64,000 nt of DNA from Alkaliphilus transvaalensis ATCC 700919 (GCF_000621485.1 NZ_JHYF01000015.1:1-64000), one strand, 5' to 3'; shown: positions 25,178 to 34,677, counted from the first letter of the stretch. Numbers and translations are program-made. The notes: generated from the sequence alone by a model not told the origin.

Positions 25178-25186
25178 AAGCCAAGT

Positions 25187-25222
25187 AAAAAATCCACCTC
25201 CTTAGAATACAGGAGATGGATA
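25187..25222 (-). terminator. Terminator of the leftward yidC-like unit
   Basis: On the minus strand ATCCA-CTCCT pairs with AGGAG-TGGAT around an 8-nt loop, followed by TTTTTT. It lies 25 nt after the stop codon of the insertase gene. Confidence 0.75.
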
Positions 25223-25246
25223 TATATAAGTGGCTTTAAGAATTTA

Positions 25247-25849
25247 TTAAAGAAATATTCTTTGTGTGCTTTGGACTAATGAAGTTGTTAGAAGGTATAT
25301 GCCTATTGCTGAAGGTATATTGGATACTAGTAATACTGCCATAATAGTAGGAGTGATGAGCACTTGCTTAGATAGTCTCGGTATTTTAGTTGTCTTTAAA
25401 ATGCTCATGCTAACTAATAAATTTGGCACTATTTGTACCAATACATATAGAATAGGAAGTATAAAATATGGGTCTGGAACTGATAAGGAAGTTAGCCAAG
25501 GGAAGATTACAGTGGATACGCTTGTAATATTCTTTGTAAAAAATCTATACATAACAATAGCTGCAGGCATTTGAATAAACATTAATAAAATACCCAAGTA
25601 AGATTTAGCGTTACTGGAGTAGAGTTGTTGAATTTCTTCATCCATTTTAGCTTTATTATTCTTATACTTTTGTTTAATGATGTTGGCTTCTTCACTTAAA
25701 TTCTGCATTAAATTCATTGACTTTTTTTGCTTTATATTTAAAGGTAATAAAATAACATTAAATAAGATAGTCAAAGATACAATGGTAATTCCATAGTCAT
25801 TAGTTAAACCGTTAATGCTATTGAATAATGTTTGTAATAAGTTCATCAT
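25247..25849 (-). CDS. YidC/Oxa1-family membrane insertase-like protein
   Basis: The 200-residue polytopic protein has the YidC core: a first core helix ending LFNVILLPLNIKQKKSMN, the helical loop NIIKQKYKNNKAKMDEEIQQLY, and FIQMPAAIVMYRFF. Gram-positive YidC proteins insert and fold membrane proteins and have a conserved arginine in the helix before the LPL motif. Here asparagine occupies that position. There is also no lipoprotein signal. ATG 25849 follows AAGGAG by 11 nt. It has its own terminator and is preceded by a small membrane protein gene. A specialised or impaired paralogue is likely. Confidence 0.82.
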   Translation of the reverse strand: MMNLLQTLFNSINGLTNDYGITIVSLTILFNVILLPLNIKQKKSMNLMQNLSEEANIIKQKYKNNKAKMDEEIQQLYSSNAKSYLGILLMFIQMPAAIVMYRFFTKNITSVSTVIFPWLTSLSVPDPYFILPILYVLVQIVPNLLVSMSILKTTKIPRLSKQVLITPTIMAVLLVSNIPSAIGIYLLTTSLVQSTQRIFL

Positions 25850-25902
25850 GGTTATACAACTCCTTCTAATATTGTGATTTGCTTTTATACTTATTAACAA
25901 TA

Positions 25903-26133
25903 TTAGAATTCAACGACATATAACCACAGCAGAAATTTATTATAGATATCATAATTAATAGTGGATAACTTATTAAGAATGGTGTATTTAAAATAGTAAG
26001 TTAGAGATTTAGTTTCTGTTATATTATTAGATTGGCAGACAGTTCCTTCATATGTGTGCACTAAAAACATAAAAGTAAAGAATATAATTGCAAATGTAGA
26101 TATTAGAAAAACAATATCTAAATTTAATAACAT
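25903..26133 (-). CDS. Small membrane protein upstream of the yidC-like gene
   Basis: The 76-residue product begins with one strong transmembrane helix (IVFLISTFAIIFFTFMFLV) and continues as a polar tail ending NKFLLWLYVVEF. AAAGGAT lies about 10 nt before the ATG, and a TATAAT box lies at 26182-26177 on the minus strand. It is probably co-transcribed with the insertase gene 54 nt downstream and may be its substrate or partner. No family recognised. Confidence 0.6.
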   Translation of the reverse strand: MLLNLDIVFLISTFAIIFFTFMFLVHTYEGTVCQSNNITETKSLTYYFKYTILNKLSTINYDIYNKFLLWLYVVEF

Positions 26134-26176
26134 CTAAACACCATCCTTTCCTTTGTTGCTAACTCAATTATATTTT

Positions 26177-26182
26177 ATTATA
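26177..26182 (-). promoter_or_regulatory. Possible -10 box of the leftward unit
   Basis: TATAAT on the minus strand, about 45 nt before the start of the small membrane protein gene. No clear -35 box was found, so the call is tentative. Confidence 0.35.
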
Positions 26183-26189
26183 GCATAAA

Positions 26190-26797
26190 TTAGATTAAAA
26201 TATTTTAAAATTAAAATATAATAAGCATGCTAAGAATTTTCAGTTATAGGCTTACCACAAGTTAATATGATTTTACCAAAATCCTATTTCTTTAAATGAA
26301 TTATAGGTATATAGATAGTGGACCAGAATTACAGTTAGATAATACTGTAGTTTTTAGATTACGAAAAGAAATAGTAAAATAAATGTTACAGACAAGGAAA
26401 GTGTTTACGAGACGATCACATAATCATATGTCCACATATTCGTAACAAAGTATTGGGCATACAACCGAGATTAACAAAATAATCCACCATATAAATAATA
26501 GTCCAAAGAAAGCAGGCCTAATAAGAAAATATTGGGAGATAGAAACAGAAATTGATTTTGAGAAAAATATAGATTGATATAGATTATTTTTTTTAGCGAA
26601 TGAACTTAAGGGGGGATGTCGAACTCCATATAATAATATGTTTAAACTTTTCACTTTGCTATAGCTGTAAAATTAATGGCTTCATAGGTAAGGTTCATCA
26701 CCATAACACATGAATTGTTCATATCTAATCAGATAAACAGGAGTTTGCAAATTAGTTTTAGAAGTATATGGAAAGTAAATTACAAGAGGTGAAAGAT
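26190..26797. other. 600-bp gap without a clear gene
   Basis: AT-rich sequence. Only hints of old cassette boundaries are visible (CATATAATAATATG near 26628 and GTTTGCAAATTAG near 26744). The open frame at 26424-26654 on the minus strand has no ribosome binding site and was not called. Confidence 0.3.
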
Positions 26798-27844
26798 ATG
26801 AGAAAAACGATTCAAGATGTGGTAAGCTATTTGAAGGAAATTATGGTGCCCGAAACCCATGAAGCATATGTGATTAATCCCACCTATACAAAAGTTTCAG
26901 TTGAAGAGAGCATATATCAGGGTGTTTTGGGCTTCAGAGCCTTTTTGGTTCGGCTTTACGATGTTTTATACACCAAAGGCGATGTTTATGATAATAGCAA
27001 AAAAGTTGCCCATGAATATGAAAACCGCACGACCCTTTCGGTATATTATCCCTTCCTACACAATGTAAGCACTATACTAATGAACATAGGTTATCATGGT
27101 ATGCCAGTTGAAAACCCACAATCCCTCAACTGTGGAAATAACGTATTTAATGGAAAGCTGTCAGTTACTAAAACCCTAGAATGCCTTCGGTTTCTGGAGG
27201 ATTGCGGTATTTGCATTGAAGGCATAGACATAAATAAAAAAAAGCAAAACTTGTCAGACATCAAAACCATAAAAATTACATATCCAGATAACCCCACTAT
27301 GCTGACAGGCCTAAAGGTCATGGCAATCGCCGAAATAGACCATCGTACCCTCGTCAACCAAGATGTTTTTTTGCGCTGTGATTACAGGGTATTGAAAAAG
27401 GATGAAACCGATGTGCTTTCCATCGTGCAGGATACGATAAAGCCTTTATCCGCAGATGTGCAGGATTTCATTCTGCAAATCCATCAGCGCTATTTGGATA
27501 AAGGACTTACCTGCGTTGTGGAAGTAAAAGGGTTTCATATTTATATCAAGTATTGTTATAAACGGAAGGATTTATGGGGAATTAACGCTTCCCTCAACAA
27601 CGGCTACCATATCAATGTGAAATCGACGAAGATGCACGAATACACTGACACCATCAAAACGTTTCCTCTAAATCTGCAAGAACTGATTGCAAAGGGATAT
27701 GGCTGTGGGAGAAAAAGAGAAATTGGTCATTGTGATGGCGGTTGTCGTGGACTTTCTATATCGTTGGATGATTCTGTTTTAGATATACGAGATGACATTG
27801 AAACATGGTTTGATCAAGAACTGACCTACTTACAAAAGAAATAA
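26798..27844 (+). CDS. Conserved-looking hypothetical protein (348 aa)
   Basis: I do not recognise this soluble protein. It has a long N-terminal alpha/beta region, and its C-terminal part has a cysteine-rich segment GYGCGRKREIGHCDGGCRG (residues about 303-321) followed by ISLDDSVLDI, which could bind a metal. GAGGTG six nt upstream supports ATG 26798. GC content is visibly higher than in neighbours (many GGC, CTG and ATC codons), suggesting a different source. Confidence 0.72.
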   Translation: MRKTIQDVVSYLKEIMVPETHEAYVINPTYTKVSVEESIYQGVLGFRAFLVRLYDVLYTKGDVYDNSKKVAHEYENRTTLSVYYPFLHNVSTILMNIGYHGMPVENPQSLNCGNNVFNGKLSVTKTLECLRFLEDCGICIEGIDINKKKQNLSDIKTIKITYPDNPTMLTGLKVMAIAEIDHRTLVNQDVFLRCDYRVLKKDETDVLSIVQDTIKPLSADVQDFILQIHQRYLDKGLTCVVEVKGFHIYIKYCYKRKDLWGINASLNNGYHINVKSTKMHEYTDTIKTFPLNLQELIAKGYGCGRKREIGHCDGGCRGLSISLDDSVLDIRDDIETWFDQELTYLQKK

Positions 27845-27911
27845 ACATATAATAGTTTGTATTATTTCAATTTACATCAAAAATTTTCAAACTTTTTTTG
27901 GGGGGGATGAA

Positions 27912-28754
27912 ATGAGGTATATAGAGGACAAAAGTTTTAAGTATAAAGATGAATTGATAAAAGAATTAAGAGCTTACAATTTAAAACATACTGGTGAAAA
28001 AGACTCATCAACAGAATATTTTTATGCTATTGATGGTAAAAAATTGGTTGGTAGTCTATATGTAAATTATTCTTGGGATTGGGTAAGTATTGGTAGTATG
28101 TTTTATCAGGATATTGAAGTTTTAAAAACGTTGATTTCAGAAGTTAGTCATTACTACAAAAATAAAGCAGTAGGTATGAAATTATATACAGAAGTTGAAT
28201 CTAGAGTAGAAGATTTTAAAACTGTTGGTTTTAATATTGGAGGAGTTACAGAAAAAACACCAAGAACAACCAGATATTACTATTTGAAGAATATTGATTT
28301 TCATATAAAAAGTAATAATCAGGTAGAAGTTATAGTTGATACTGACAAAATAGATAAATATCATTCTATCTTATTAAGTCAAATAGAAAAATTTAATAAA
28401 GAAAATAATATCTATCCAATGGAAGAAAGAAATATAATGTTTGTAGCATTAGATGATGATAAATTTGTTGGAGGAGTTCATGGGAGCATAAATGAAGATT
28501 CAATGTATATAGGTTGGCTTGTAGTGAATGAAAGATATAAAGGTAATGGAATTGGTAAAAATCTTATGTATAAAATAGAGGAAAAAGCAAAAGAGCTAAA
28601 TGTCTTTAGCATTAATTTAGGTACAGTAGAGTTTCAAGCAGAAAAATTCTATACTAAATTAGGATACAAGATAGTTTTTATAAAAGAGAATGATCCACGA
28701 GGCTATAAATCATATAGTATGGTTAAAAATTTAAGAAATTTAGAAAGATGCTAA
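27912..28754 (+). CDS. GNAT acetyltransferase with two GNAT-like halves
   Basis: The 280-residue protein has a degenerate N-terminal half and a standard C-terminal GNAT domain: IMFVALDDDKFVGGVHGSIN, WLVVNERYKGNGIGKNL (acetyl-CoA loop) and SINLGTVEFQAEKFYTKLGY. Tandem GNATs often use one half for structure. GGGGGG before ATGAA gives the ribosome site. The next gene starts 25 nt downstream, so the two GNAT genes may form a pair. Confidence 0.85.
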   Translation: MRYIEDKSFKYKDELIKELRAYNLKHTGEKDSSTEYFYAIDGKKLVGSLYVNYSWDWVSIGSMFYQDIEVLKTLISEVSHYYKNKAVGMKLYTEVESRVEDFKTVGFNIGGVTEKTPRTTRYYYLKNIDFHIKSNNQVEVIVDTDKIDKYHSILLSQIEKFNKENNIYPMEERNIMFVALDDDKFVGGVHGSINEDSMYIGWLVVNERYKGNGIGKNLMYKIEEKAKELNVFSINLGTVEFQAEKFYTKLGYKIVFIKENDPRGYKSYSMVKNLRNLERC

Positions 28755-28779
28755 AGTCATGACTAGAGGAGAGGACGAT

Positions 28780-29238
28780 ATGATTTATAAATTAAATTTA
28801 AAAGATGATGTAACATCTAAATCTGTACTAGAACTACAAATGGCTTCATACAAAATTGAAGCTGAGATTATAGGTTTTCAAGAATTACCTCCATTAAAGG
28901 ATACTATAAAGAGTATAAAGGAAAGTGAAGAAATTTTTTATGGATATTATATAAATAATGTTTTAACAGGGATTGTTTCTTTCAAGATCATGGAAAATGT
29001 TTTAGATATACACAGAGTTGCAGTGCATCCTGACTTCTTTAGAAGGGGGATTGCTGAGAAGTTGATTAACTATGTAGAGAAACTTGAAAACAACATAGTA
29101 AAGATTACAGTATCTACTGGCACTACAAATCTACCTGCTGTTAATTTGTACTTAAAAAACGGATATCATAAAAAAGAAGATATTGAAATAAGTCCAAATG
29201 TATATATAACTGAGTTTGTGAAAAATTGTATTAGGTAA
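28780..29238 (+). CDS. GNAT-family N-acetyltransferase
   Basis: The 152-residue protein has LDIHRVAVHPDFFRRGIAEKL, the acetyl-CoA loop with R-R-G-I-A, then VSTGTTNLPAVNLYLKNGY. It fits small RimI-like GNATs. GAGGAGAGGA upstream of ATG 28780 sets the start. It follows another GNAT gene by 25 nt. Confidence 0.86.
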   Translation: MIYKLNLKDDVTSKSVLELQMASYKIEAEIIGFQELPPLKDTIKSIKESEEIFYGYYINNVLTGIVSFKIMENVLDIHRVAVHPDFFRRGIAEKLINYVEKLENNIVKITVSTGTTNLPAVNLYLKNGYHKKEDIEISPNVYITEFVKNCIR

Positions 29239-29315
29239 TCTATAAATATTAGAAACATACTAACTTTTAAATGCATCAGTGAAGGCTATAAAGACGATGT
29301 ATTGTGGAATTAGTA

Positions 29316-29482
29316 AGTCTAAAATAACTGGAGGCATATAGCAGGCGGGTTAGTGGTTGTGATGGAGGACCCGTTTGTAGAATACGATTAGGCATCACAT
29401 CCCTTTAGGGAGAAGGGGATTCCGACAAGAGGAAAGGTCAAGTGTGTCCAGTTCGAAGGTGTGCAAACATAACCGTTCTACA
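29316..29482 (+). repeat. attC-like site 26, degraded
   Basis: 5' side reads TCTAAAATAAC. The centre has CACATCCCTTTAGGG and CCAGTTCGAAGG. The 3' arm is shortened (GTGCAAACAT) and the 3' box is GTTCTAC (29475-29481). Confidence 0.6.
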
Positions 29483-29541
29483 ATTTTCATGAATTCTAGA
29501 GATGTTTTAAATTAAATTGTTTTCAAAAAGGGGAAATTATT

Positions 29542-30150
29542 TTGGAAATTTTAAATATGTTAATTAGTGGGCTTCTTCAAATAGTATTGTTTACTATTAT
29601 TCCATTTGTATGGTGGTTGTTTAGAATTAGAAAACGTGAAAGCTTTTTTAATTGGATAGGTGTTAAGCCTATTATTATAAAGAATAAAAGAAAATACATA
29701 CATATTACTATAACAACTTTTATTTTGATGATATTACCTTTATTTATTACAATATTATTTATGGATACTGCTATTATGGCTACTTCACAATTTTTAGGTA
29801 GAGGATCAGAAGTTATAGTACCAGCAATAATTTATTCGTTTTTACAGACAGGGCTCTCTGAAGAAGTTTTCTTTAGAGGTTTTTTAGCAAAGAGATTAAT
29901 TGCTAGAATTGGATTTAGTAGTGGAAATGTTATTCAAGGACTTTTATTCGGACTGCTTCATGGTGCAATTTTTATATCATTTACAGGTTGGAAAATGGCA
30001 TTCATTATCGTTGTTGTTACTGGGCTGGCAGGTTGGTTAATGGGGTATATTAATGAAAAACATTCAGGTGGTTCAATAATATCAAGTTGGATTTTGCATA
30101 GCTTTGCAAATCTCGTAGCGTTTATAGCAGCCATGTATAAACTATTTTAG
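29542..30150 (+). CDS. CPBP-family intramembrane metalloprotease
   Basis: The 202-residue membrane protein has SEEVFFRGFL (EExxxR motif), LLFGLLHGAIF (histidine) and SSWILHSFANL (second histidine motif), the standard CPBP/Abi protease set. The start is TTG 29542, 7 nt after AAAGGGGA. It is a different sequence from the CPBP protein at 8341. Roles in this family include bacteriocin immunity and processing. None is shown here. Confidence 0.87.
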   Translation: MEILNMLISGLLQIVLFTIIPFVWWLFRIRKRESFFNWIGVKPIIIKNKRKYIHITITTFILMILPLFITILFMDTAIMATSQFLGRGSEVIVPAIIYSFLQTGLSEEVFFRGFLAKRLIARIGFSSGNVIQGLLFGLLHGAIFISFTGWKMAFIIVVVTGLAGWLMGYINEKHSGGSIISSWILHSFANLVAFIAAMYKLF

Positions 30151-30439
30151 TATTAATAAAGGATACTCAGATATAACAGGTCTTTCTAATATTATTATAG
30201 AGGGGGGTCTGTTGATCTTTACTTATATTTTGTAAATAGAGAAAAGGGGTTATTATGTATTATTTATATCAGTTTACTAAAACGGTAAAATATATAATAT
30301 AATATCTATGCCAAAGGATCAAATCTTGGAAGGATATATTTCACGTGAGTACAATGTTACTATTGATTAGAGGGATATTTAAAAAACTAATATATAATGT
30401 ATTTCAAAATTTCAAATAAAGATTAGGGGAGGATGTTTT
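30151..30439. other. Gap with short decayed frames
   Basis: Two short frames (MYYLYQFTKTVKYII near 30254 and MPKDQILEGYISREYNVTID at 30308-30370) have no family match. The second ends like a real protein and may be a gene tail. No attC match. Confidence 0.3.
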
Positions 30440-31270
30440 ATGTGTCAACTTAATTTATATTTGGTACCTAAAAATATACCGGCAAAAAAGATAATAAGTA
30501 TTTTTGAGAAATATAATTTGAGTACTAGTATAGATTGCTATAACATAATTGATAGCTTAGCAGACGATTATACATTTTATTCTACTAGTAGCCATTGTGA
30601 TTGTGATAGCATTATTTCAAGGCTCCAAAATGCAAAAGTTAGTAGTTTTGATATGTATAAAAGAAAAAAGCAGGAGAAGGGTATAAAAAAGCTAAATAAT
30701 ATAAAAAAATTAAAATCTAATAAAAATTATAATAAAATAGTTAAGGAATTTGAGGCTGAAAGGGATCAGTTATGGGGTAGAATAGAGAGCTTTAGCCAAC
30801 ATATAAAAGATTATGAAATTGAAGAAAGTAAGAAAATATCAGCATTAAACCCTAGTGATGAAGAACGAAGTAGGATGTATGATGAATTGATTTACTCTAA
30901 AACTAATGAGATGTTCAAAGAACTTAATAATGATAAAGAGTACCAGAATGTCTTAAAAGAGTATCAAGATTTTCTAACAATAAATGCCGATTTAGATGAC
31001 TCTATATCAAATTCTATTGCTGAACTGGAAAAAACATTAAATGATGATTTAAATGGTTTCGTTAACCAATTTAACATCTTTAATAATGTATGTAGAGAGA
31101 TTTTAGAATTAACAGATCAAATATGTATATACCCATTTTGGCAAGATGGACAATCATTAGAAGTTGAAAATACACGTCATGTTCTATATGAAAACTTCAA
31201 TATTGATCATTTAGTTTTTCAACCCTATAGAAATCTTTTGAAAATAGGCGGGCCCACTAAGCAATCTTAA
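30440..31270 (+). CDS. Hypothetical protein with central coiled coil
   Basis: The 276-residue protein starts MCQLNLYLVPKNIPAKKII, has CDCD near residue 54, a long charged helical centre (about 75-190, many K/E/L heptads) and a short aromatic C-terminal part. The second-residue cysteine recalls N-terminal nucleophile amidotransferases, but the rest does not support that. GGGGAGG lies 7 nt before the ATG. No family recognised. Confidence 0.68.
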   Translation: MCQLNLYLVPKNIPAKKIISIFEKYNLSTSIDCYNIIDSLADDYTFYSTSSHCDCDSIISRLQNAKVSSFDMYKRKKQEKGIKKLNNIKKLKSNKNYNKIVKEFEAERDQLWGRIESFSQHIKDYEIEESKKISALNPSDEERSRMYDELIYSKTNEMFKELNNDKEYQNVLKEYQDFLTINADLDDSISNSIAELEKTLNDDLNGFVNQFNIFNNVCREILELTDQICIYPFWQDGQSLEVENTRHVLYENFNIDHLVFQPYRNLLKIGGPTKQS

Positions 31271-31304
31271 TAATTATGAAATAATAAAAGGAGTGTTATC
31301 TGAT

Positions 31305-31670
31305 ATGACCTATGAAGAAGCATTAGTACAATACATAGAAGCTACTAATTCACATGATTTTAACAATGTTAAGAAGATCCTTCATGACAAAGCGATTTAT
31401 TGGTTCACCGATAAAACATGTTCTAATTTAAGTGAAATTCAAAATTACTTCGAAAATGCTTGGGATATTATCAAGGAAGAGGTTTATACAGCTAATGATG
31501 TAAATTGGATTACAATTGACCAAAACTCTGCAACATGTATTTATACATATCATTATGAAGGTTATTACAATGGCAAATTTATAGAGGGTAGTGGAAGGGC
31601 TACAAATATATTTATAAAAACTAATAATAATGAATGGAAGTTAATTCACGAACATTTAAGTAGACATTAA
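31305..31670 (+). CDS. SnoaL/NTF2-like domain protein
   Basis: The 121-residue protein reads YEEALVQYIEATNSHDFNNV, LHDKAIYWFTDKT, then strands CIYTYHYEGYYNG and EWKLIHEHLSRH. This is the helix-strand order of the SnoaL_3/DUF4440 NTF2-like fold. These are small cone-shaped domains that are often enzymes or binding proteins. AAAGGAG lies 11 nt before ATG 31305; the in-frame GTG at 31293 overlaps it. Confidence 0.8.
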   Translation: MTYEEALVQYIEATNSHDFNNVKKILHDKAIYWFTDKTCSNLSEIQNYFENAWDIIKEEVYTANDVNWITIDQNSATCIYTYHYEGYYNGKFIEGSGRATNIFIKTNNNEWKLIHEHLSRH

Positions 31671-31770
31671 TTTTCAATCTAGATCTAGTGGATTCTCTGA
31701 TAGTTCAGGAAAGAACTTCTTATTTACGTAATATATTATTATGGGCAATTAAGTTAAGGTTGGGATATGA

Positions 31771-32193
31771 ATGCCATTTAAAGAAAAAGTTTTAAAGATT
31801 GTTGTAGAAAAAAACATGTATAGCATTATGAATAATACAAAATGGAGAGAGTTAAAAAAAGGAATAAGTGAGTTGCCTTTTCAGCCCCCTTTTGTAATTA
31901 AAGCTGTAGATGAAGAAGAAACCTTATATCATCAATTTGATAAAGATGTTTGGTATCATGGAGATTGGGGACTTTATTTAGATGGTTATTTAGGTGGCGA
32001 TATGTTTGCTACTCCATTCTATGCTGTTGAATGGATAAAAGTTAGACCACGTTACTTAAAGGGACAAGGGAGACTTATTGCTGACAAAATCATTGATGAA
32101 ACAGAAGAGTTTAGATCTATTTTAAAAAAGTATAACATTCCTTATGAAGAGGAAAATGGTTGTTTTCTTATCTATGGCTACCGTTCAATATGA
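31771..32193 (+). CDS. DUF6678-like protein
   Basis: The 140-residue protein has NNTKWRELKKGISELPFQPP and KDVWYHGDWGLYLDGYLGG, plus VEWIKVRPRYLKGQGRL, which I recall from the DUF6678 family. The function is unknown. The ribosome site is weak (AAGG further upstream). Confidence 0.72.
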   Translation: MPFKEKVLKIVVEKNMYSIMNNTKWRELKKGISELPFQPPFVIKAVDEEETLYHQFDKDVWYHGDWGLYLDGYLGGDMFATPFYAVEWIKVRPRYLKGQGRLIADKIIDETEEFRSILKKYNIPYEEENGCFLIYGYRSI

Positions 32194-32290
32194 GCATAAT
32201 TTACAATTGAATTTTGTATTATATGTAATGTGAAATATGAAAGAAAGCAGAAGGTAGGCTACCTTATAAATCAAAACAAAGGTGTTTGAT

Positions 32291-32343
32291 TGAAAGGAAA
32301 AAGAGTAATGTTAGAGAATATTAATAAGCATACATCTGCTAAC
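32291..32343 (+). repeat. Degenerate tail of the ORF-less cassette with a 5' attC box
   Basis: GAAAGGAAAAAGAGTAATG to ATCTGCTAAC follows the same pattern as 20819-20873, ending in a GCTAAC box. No attC centre follows. Confidence 0.45.
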
Positions 32344-32379
32344 AAATCCTAAATTAAGGTATTAATATTACGGAACCCA

Positions 32380-32408
32380 AGTACTTACAATTTAAGTGTT
32401 TTTTTAAT
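32380..32408 (+). terminator. Weak terminator-like hairpin
   Basis: ACTTA-CAATT-TAAGT followed by GTTTTTTTAATC. The stem is short. Confidence 0.4.
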
Positions 32409-32449
32409 CTTTTTACTCGAACAATGCCGTGGAGAAATAGCTATATTGA

Positions 32450-32650
32450 TTTTTAGTCACCAAAGTAAAAGAAGATACAATTATTGTGGATCTCTTTAAT
32501 GATCAACAGCTAATTTTTGAAAGAAATAAATCTTTTTCAGTAGAAGTTTATACATCTGTAAAGAATGAGTCTGGACCACATAATAAGATAGAAATAGAAA
32601 ATATTAAGGTTTACTTGGAGGTTTTATGGTCGATTAGAATAGCTTATTAA
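32450..32650 (+). pseudogene. Tail of an unidentified gene
   Basis: A start-less frame of 66 codons (VKEDTIIVDLFNDQQLIF ... YLEVLWSIRIAY) ends at TAA 32650. It runs directly into a strong hairpin terminator shared with the aspartyl protease fragment at 9241-9528. No family recognised. Confidence 0.4.
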
Positions 32651-32680
32651 AAGGAGTTTCAAAAGAAACTCTTTTACTTT
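32649..32680 (+). terminator. Strong hairpin terminator
   Basis: GGAGTTTC, loop AAAA, GAAACTC, then TTTTACTTT. The following 50 bp resemble 9550-9600. Confidence 0.75.
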
Positions 32681-32835
32681 ACATAGCTATGGTAATATTA
32701 TGAATTATAAGGATAATATGTATAAAAATAATGCCATACCATATGAATATAAATTCATTGTTATGGTATTATGCAATTTACTTAATTGATACTTATAGTT
32801 TAGTATATTTTATATCGAAAGTGAGGTGACTTACA

Positions 32836-33681
32836 ATGAAAACTAGATATCATGAAATAACAACAGATCTTATCAAGAATATTAAAAGGGAAGTTTTAAT
32901 AGAAGATCCTTATTGCTTATTAAAACAAGAATTTAATACATTAGATGATGCGATACCATTAACTGGAGGTAGAATAAGTAGGGTTTATAAAATTAAGGAT
33001 GATGGTATTGAGAGAGTATTGAAAATCTCTATGGGATTATATAGGATGACTGAGTTGATGAGAGAAGCTGAGGCACTGAAGAACATAAGTATTGATGGAG
33101 GTGGACATTTTATTCCTCAAATATTTAAATCTAAGTCAATGAAAAACTATGCCTACTTAATTGAGGAATATTTTGAGGGGGAAAGTGTTAGAGAAAAATT
33201 AATCAATTGTCAAATTGAAGAAGAGAGAGCTAAGATATGGAAAGGACTAGGGCAAATCTTATCAGAAGTACATAATTTCTATAACAGAGAAGATTCAGAG
33301 GGCAGATGGCTAGATGAGCAACTTGAGATGTCAAGAATTAACATGGAAAATGATATGATAGATGCTGGAGAGTTTGAAGAAGAACCGCCGGAAAAAATGC
33401 TGGAGTGGCTCAATTTAAATAAACCTAAAAGAAAACAGTTATCGCTAATTCATGGGGATTTTCGAACGAAAAACATTCTAATAGATAATTATATGAGATA
33501 TAAAGTAATAGATTGGGGTTTTGTAGATATAGGTGACCCCTATTATGACTTAGCAATAATTGATTATTATTTTAAATGTAGTGATGATAGAGAAGGTTTT
33601 TATAAGGGTTATAAAGCCAATGCTTATAATAAAGGGCTTATAGAGTATTATGATAAGCTAAGCAAATTCATTAATGTATAG
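32836..33681 (+). CDS. APH-family phosphotransferase
   Basis: The 281-residue protein has TGGRISRVYKIK (nucleotide loop), LIEEYFEGES, then SLIHGDFRTKNILI (HGDxxxxN catalytic loop) and YKVIDWGFVDIGDPYYDLA (metal-binding IDW). This is the aminoglycoside phosphotransferase/choline kinase fold. It is distinct from the APH at 21232. Substrate is not predictable. GAGGTGA precedes the ATG. Confidence 0.88.
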   Translation: MKTRYHEITTDLIKNIKREVLIEDPYCLLKQEFNTLDDAIPLTGGRISRVYKIKDDGIERVLKISMGLYRMTELMREAEALKNISIDGGGHFIPQIFKSKSMKNYAYLIEEYFEGESVREKLINCQIEEERAKIWKGLGQILSEVHNFYNREDSEGRWLDEQLEMSRINMENDMIDAGEFEEEPPEKMLEWLNLNKPKRKQLSLIHGDFRTKNILIDNYMRYKVIDWGFVDIGDPYYDLAIIDYYFKCSDDREGFYKGYKANAYNKGLIEYYDKLSKFINV

Positions 33682-33730
33682 AAAATATTAAAAATAAATA
33701 GTAAAAATTTTACATGGGATGTGTTTATGA

Positions 33731-34525
33731 ATGTATTATAACAATAATAATGGAACTATTTATTACGAAGTTCATGGTTCAGAAGCATCTCCAACAATAG
33801 TTTTTTTACATGGAGTTGCTATGGACTATCGAACCTTTAAAGAACAGATTCAGGTTTTAAAAGATAGCTATCGAGTGATTGTATTAGATCTACCTTACCA
33901 TGGTAAGTCATCTGGCATAGATGAAAACCTAAGATTTTCTACCACAACTGCAGAGATAACAATAGGACTTTTGGATTCATTGAATATTGAAAAAGCAATA
34001 ATAGCAGGGGTATCCATGGGAAGCTTTGTTGTACAGCAGATAGCGACAAAATATCCCCATAGGGTAATTGCTACTATTCATATTAGTGGAGGTTCTCTAT
34101 ATCCTAAATATCCTAGCTGGATAAAGATTTTCAATCCTTTTTACTCCTTCTTCATAAATATCTATCCTAAAAAATATTTATACAAGGCATTTGCTAAACA
34201 CAAGGCAATCCATCCAAGTACAATAGCGTATCTTGAAGAAATCTCCTATAAGTTAGAAAAGAAGACTCTTATTCATTTAATAAAGGAAATGATTAATGAT
34301 ATGGTTCAAGGTATCCATGAACCGCTTAAACAACCTATGCTTTTGGTATATGGAGATCATGAGCTTAGTTTGATTAAAAAATTGTCTACTAAGTGGCATT
34401 CTCGTAGCTCCAATAGCTATCTTGTGATGATTAAAAATGCCCATCATATTACACATCAAGATAACCCAAAGGATTTTAATGACACCCTAATATCATATCT
34501 TGAGAAACTTAAGGAGATTGTGTAG
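33731..34525 (+). CDS. Alpha/beta hydrolase
   Basis: The 264-residue protein has VFLHGVAMDY (oxyanion region), IAGVSMGSFV (nucleophile elbow, serine near 97), an acid in LVYGDHELS and a histidine in IKNAHHITHQD. The catalytic triad is complete. Substrate unknown. The ribosome site is weak. It lies 50 nt after the APH gene and may be co-transcribed with it. Confidence 0.86.
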   Translation: MYYNNNNGTIYYEVHGSEASPTIVFLHGVAMDYRTFKEQIQVLKDSYRVIVLDLPYHGKSSGIDENLRFSTTTAEITIGLLDSLNIEKAIIAGVSMGSFVVQQIATKYPHRVIATIHISGGSLYPKYPSWIKIFNPFYSFFINIYPKKYLYKAFAKHKAIHPSTIAYLEEISYKLEKKTLIHLIKEMINDMVQGIHEPLKQPMLLVYGDHELSLIKKLSTKWHSRSSNSYLVMIKNAHHITHQDNPKDFNDTLISYLEKLKEIV

Positions 34526-34677
34526 TGATATGGCAATATAGTTATTAGTTAGATAACCTTAGTCGATTACGAAAGCTTTAAGAGTCCTCTCAATTTCTGA
34601 GTGTTTAGTATATTGCTTTTACTTTAGAGCGTTAGAAATCTAATTTAACTATTGAAAGCAGATAGAGGTGATGGGAA

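Noticed and set aside
25266-25574. Rightward 102-codon frame
   Set aside because: It overlaps the yidC-like gene on the opposite strand, which has clear homology, a ribosome site and a terminator.
26424-26654. Leftward 76-codon frame
   Set aside because: No ribosome site, no recognisable domain, low-complexity hydrophobic composition.
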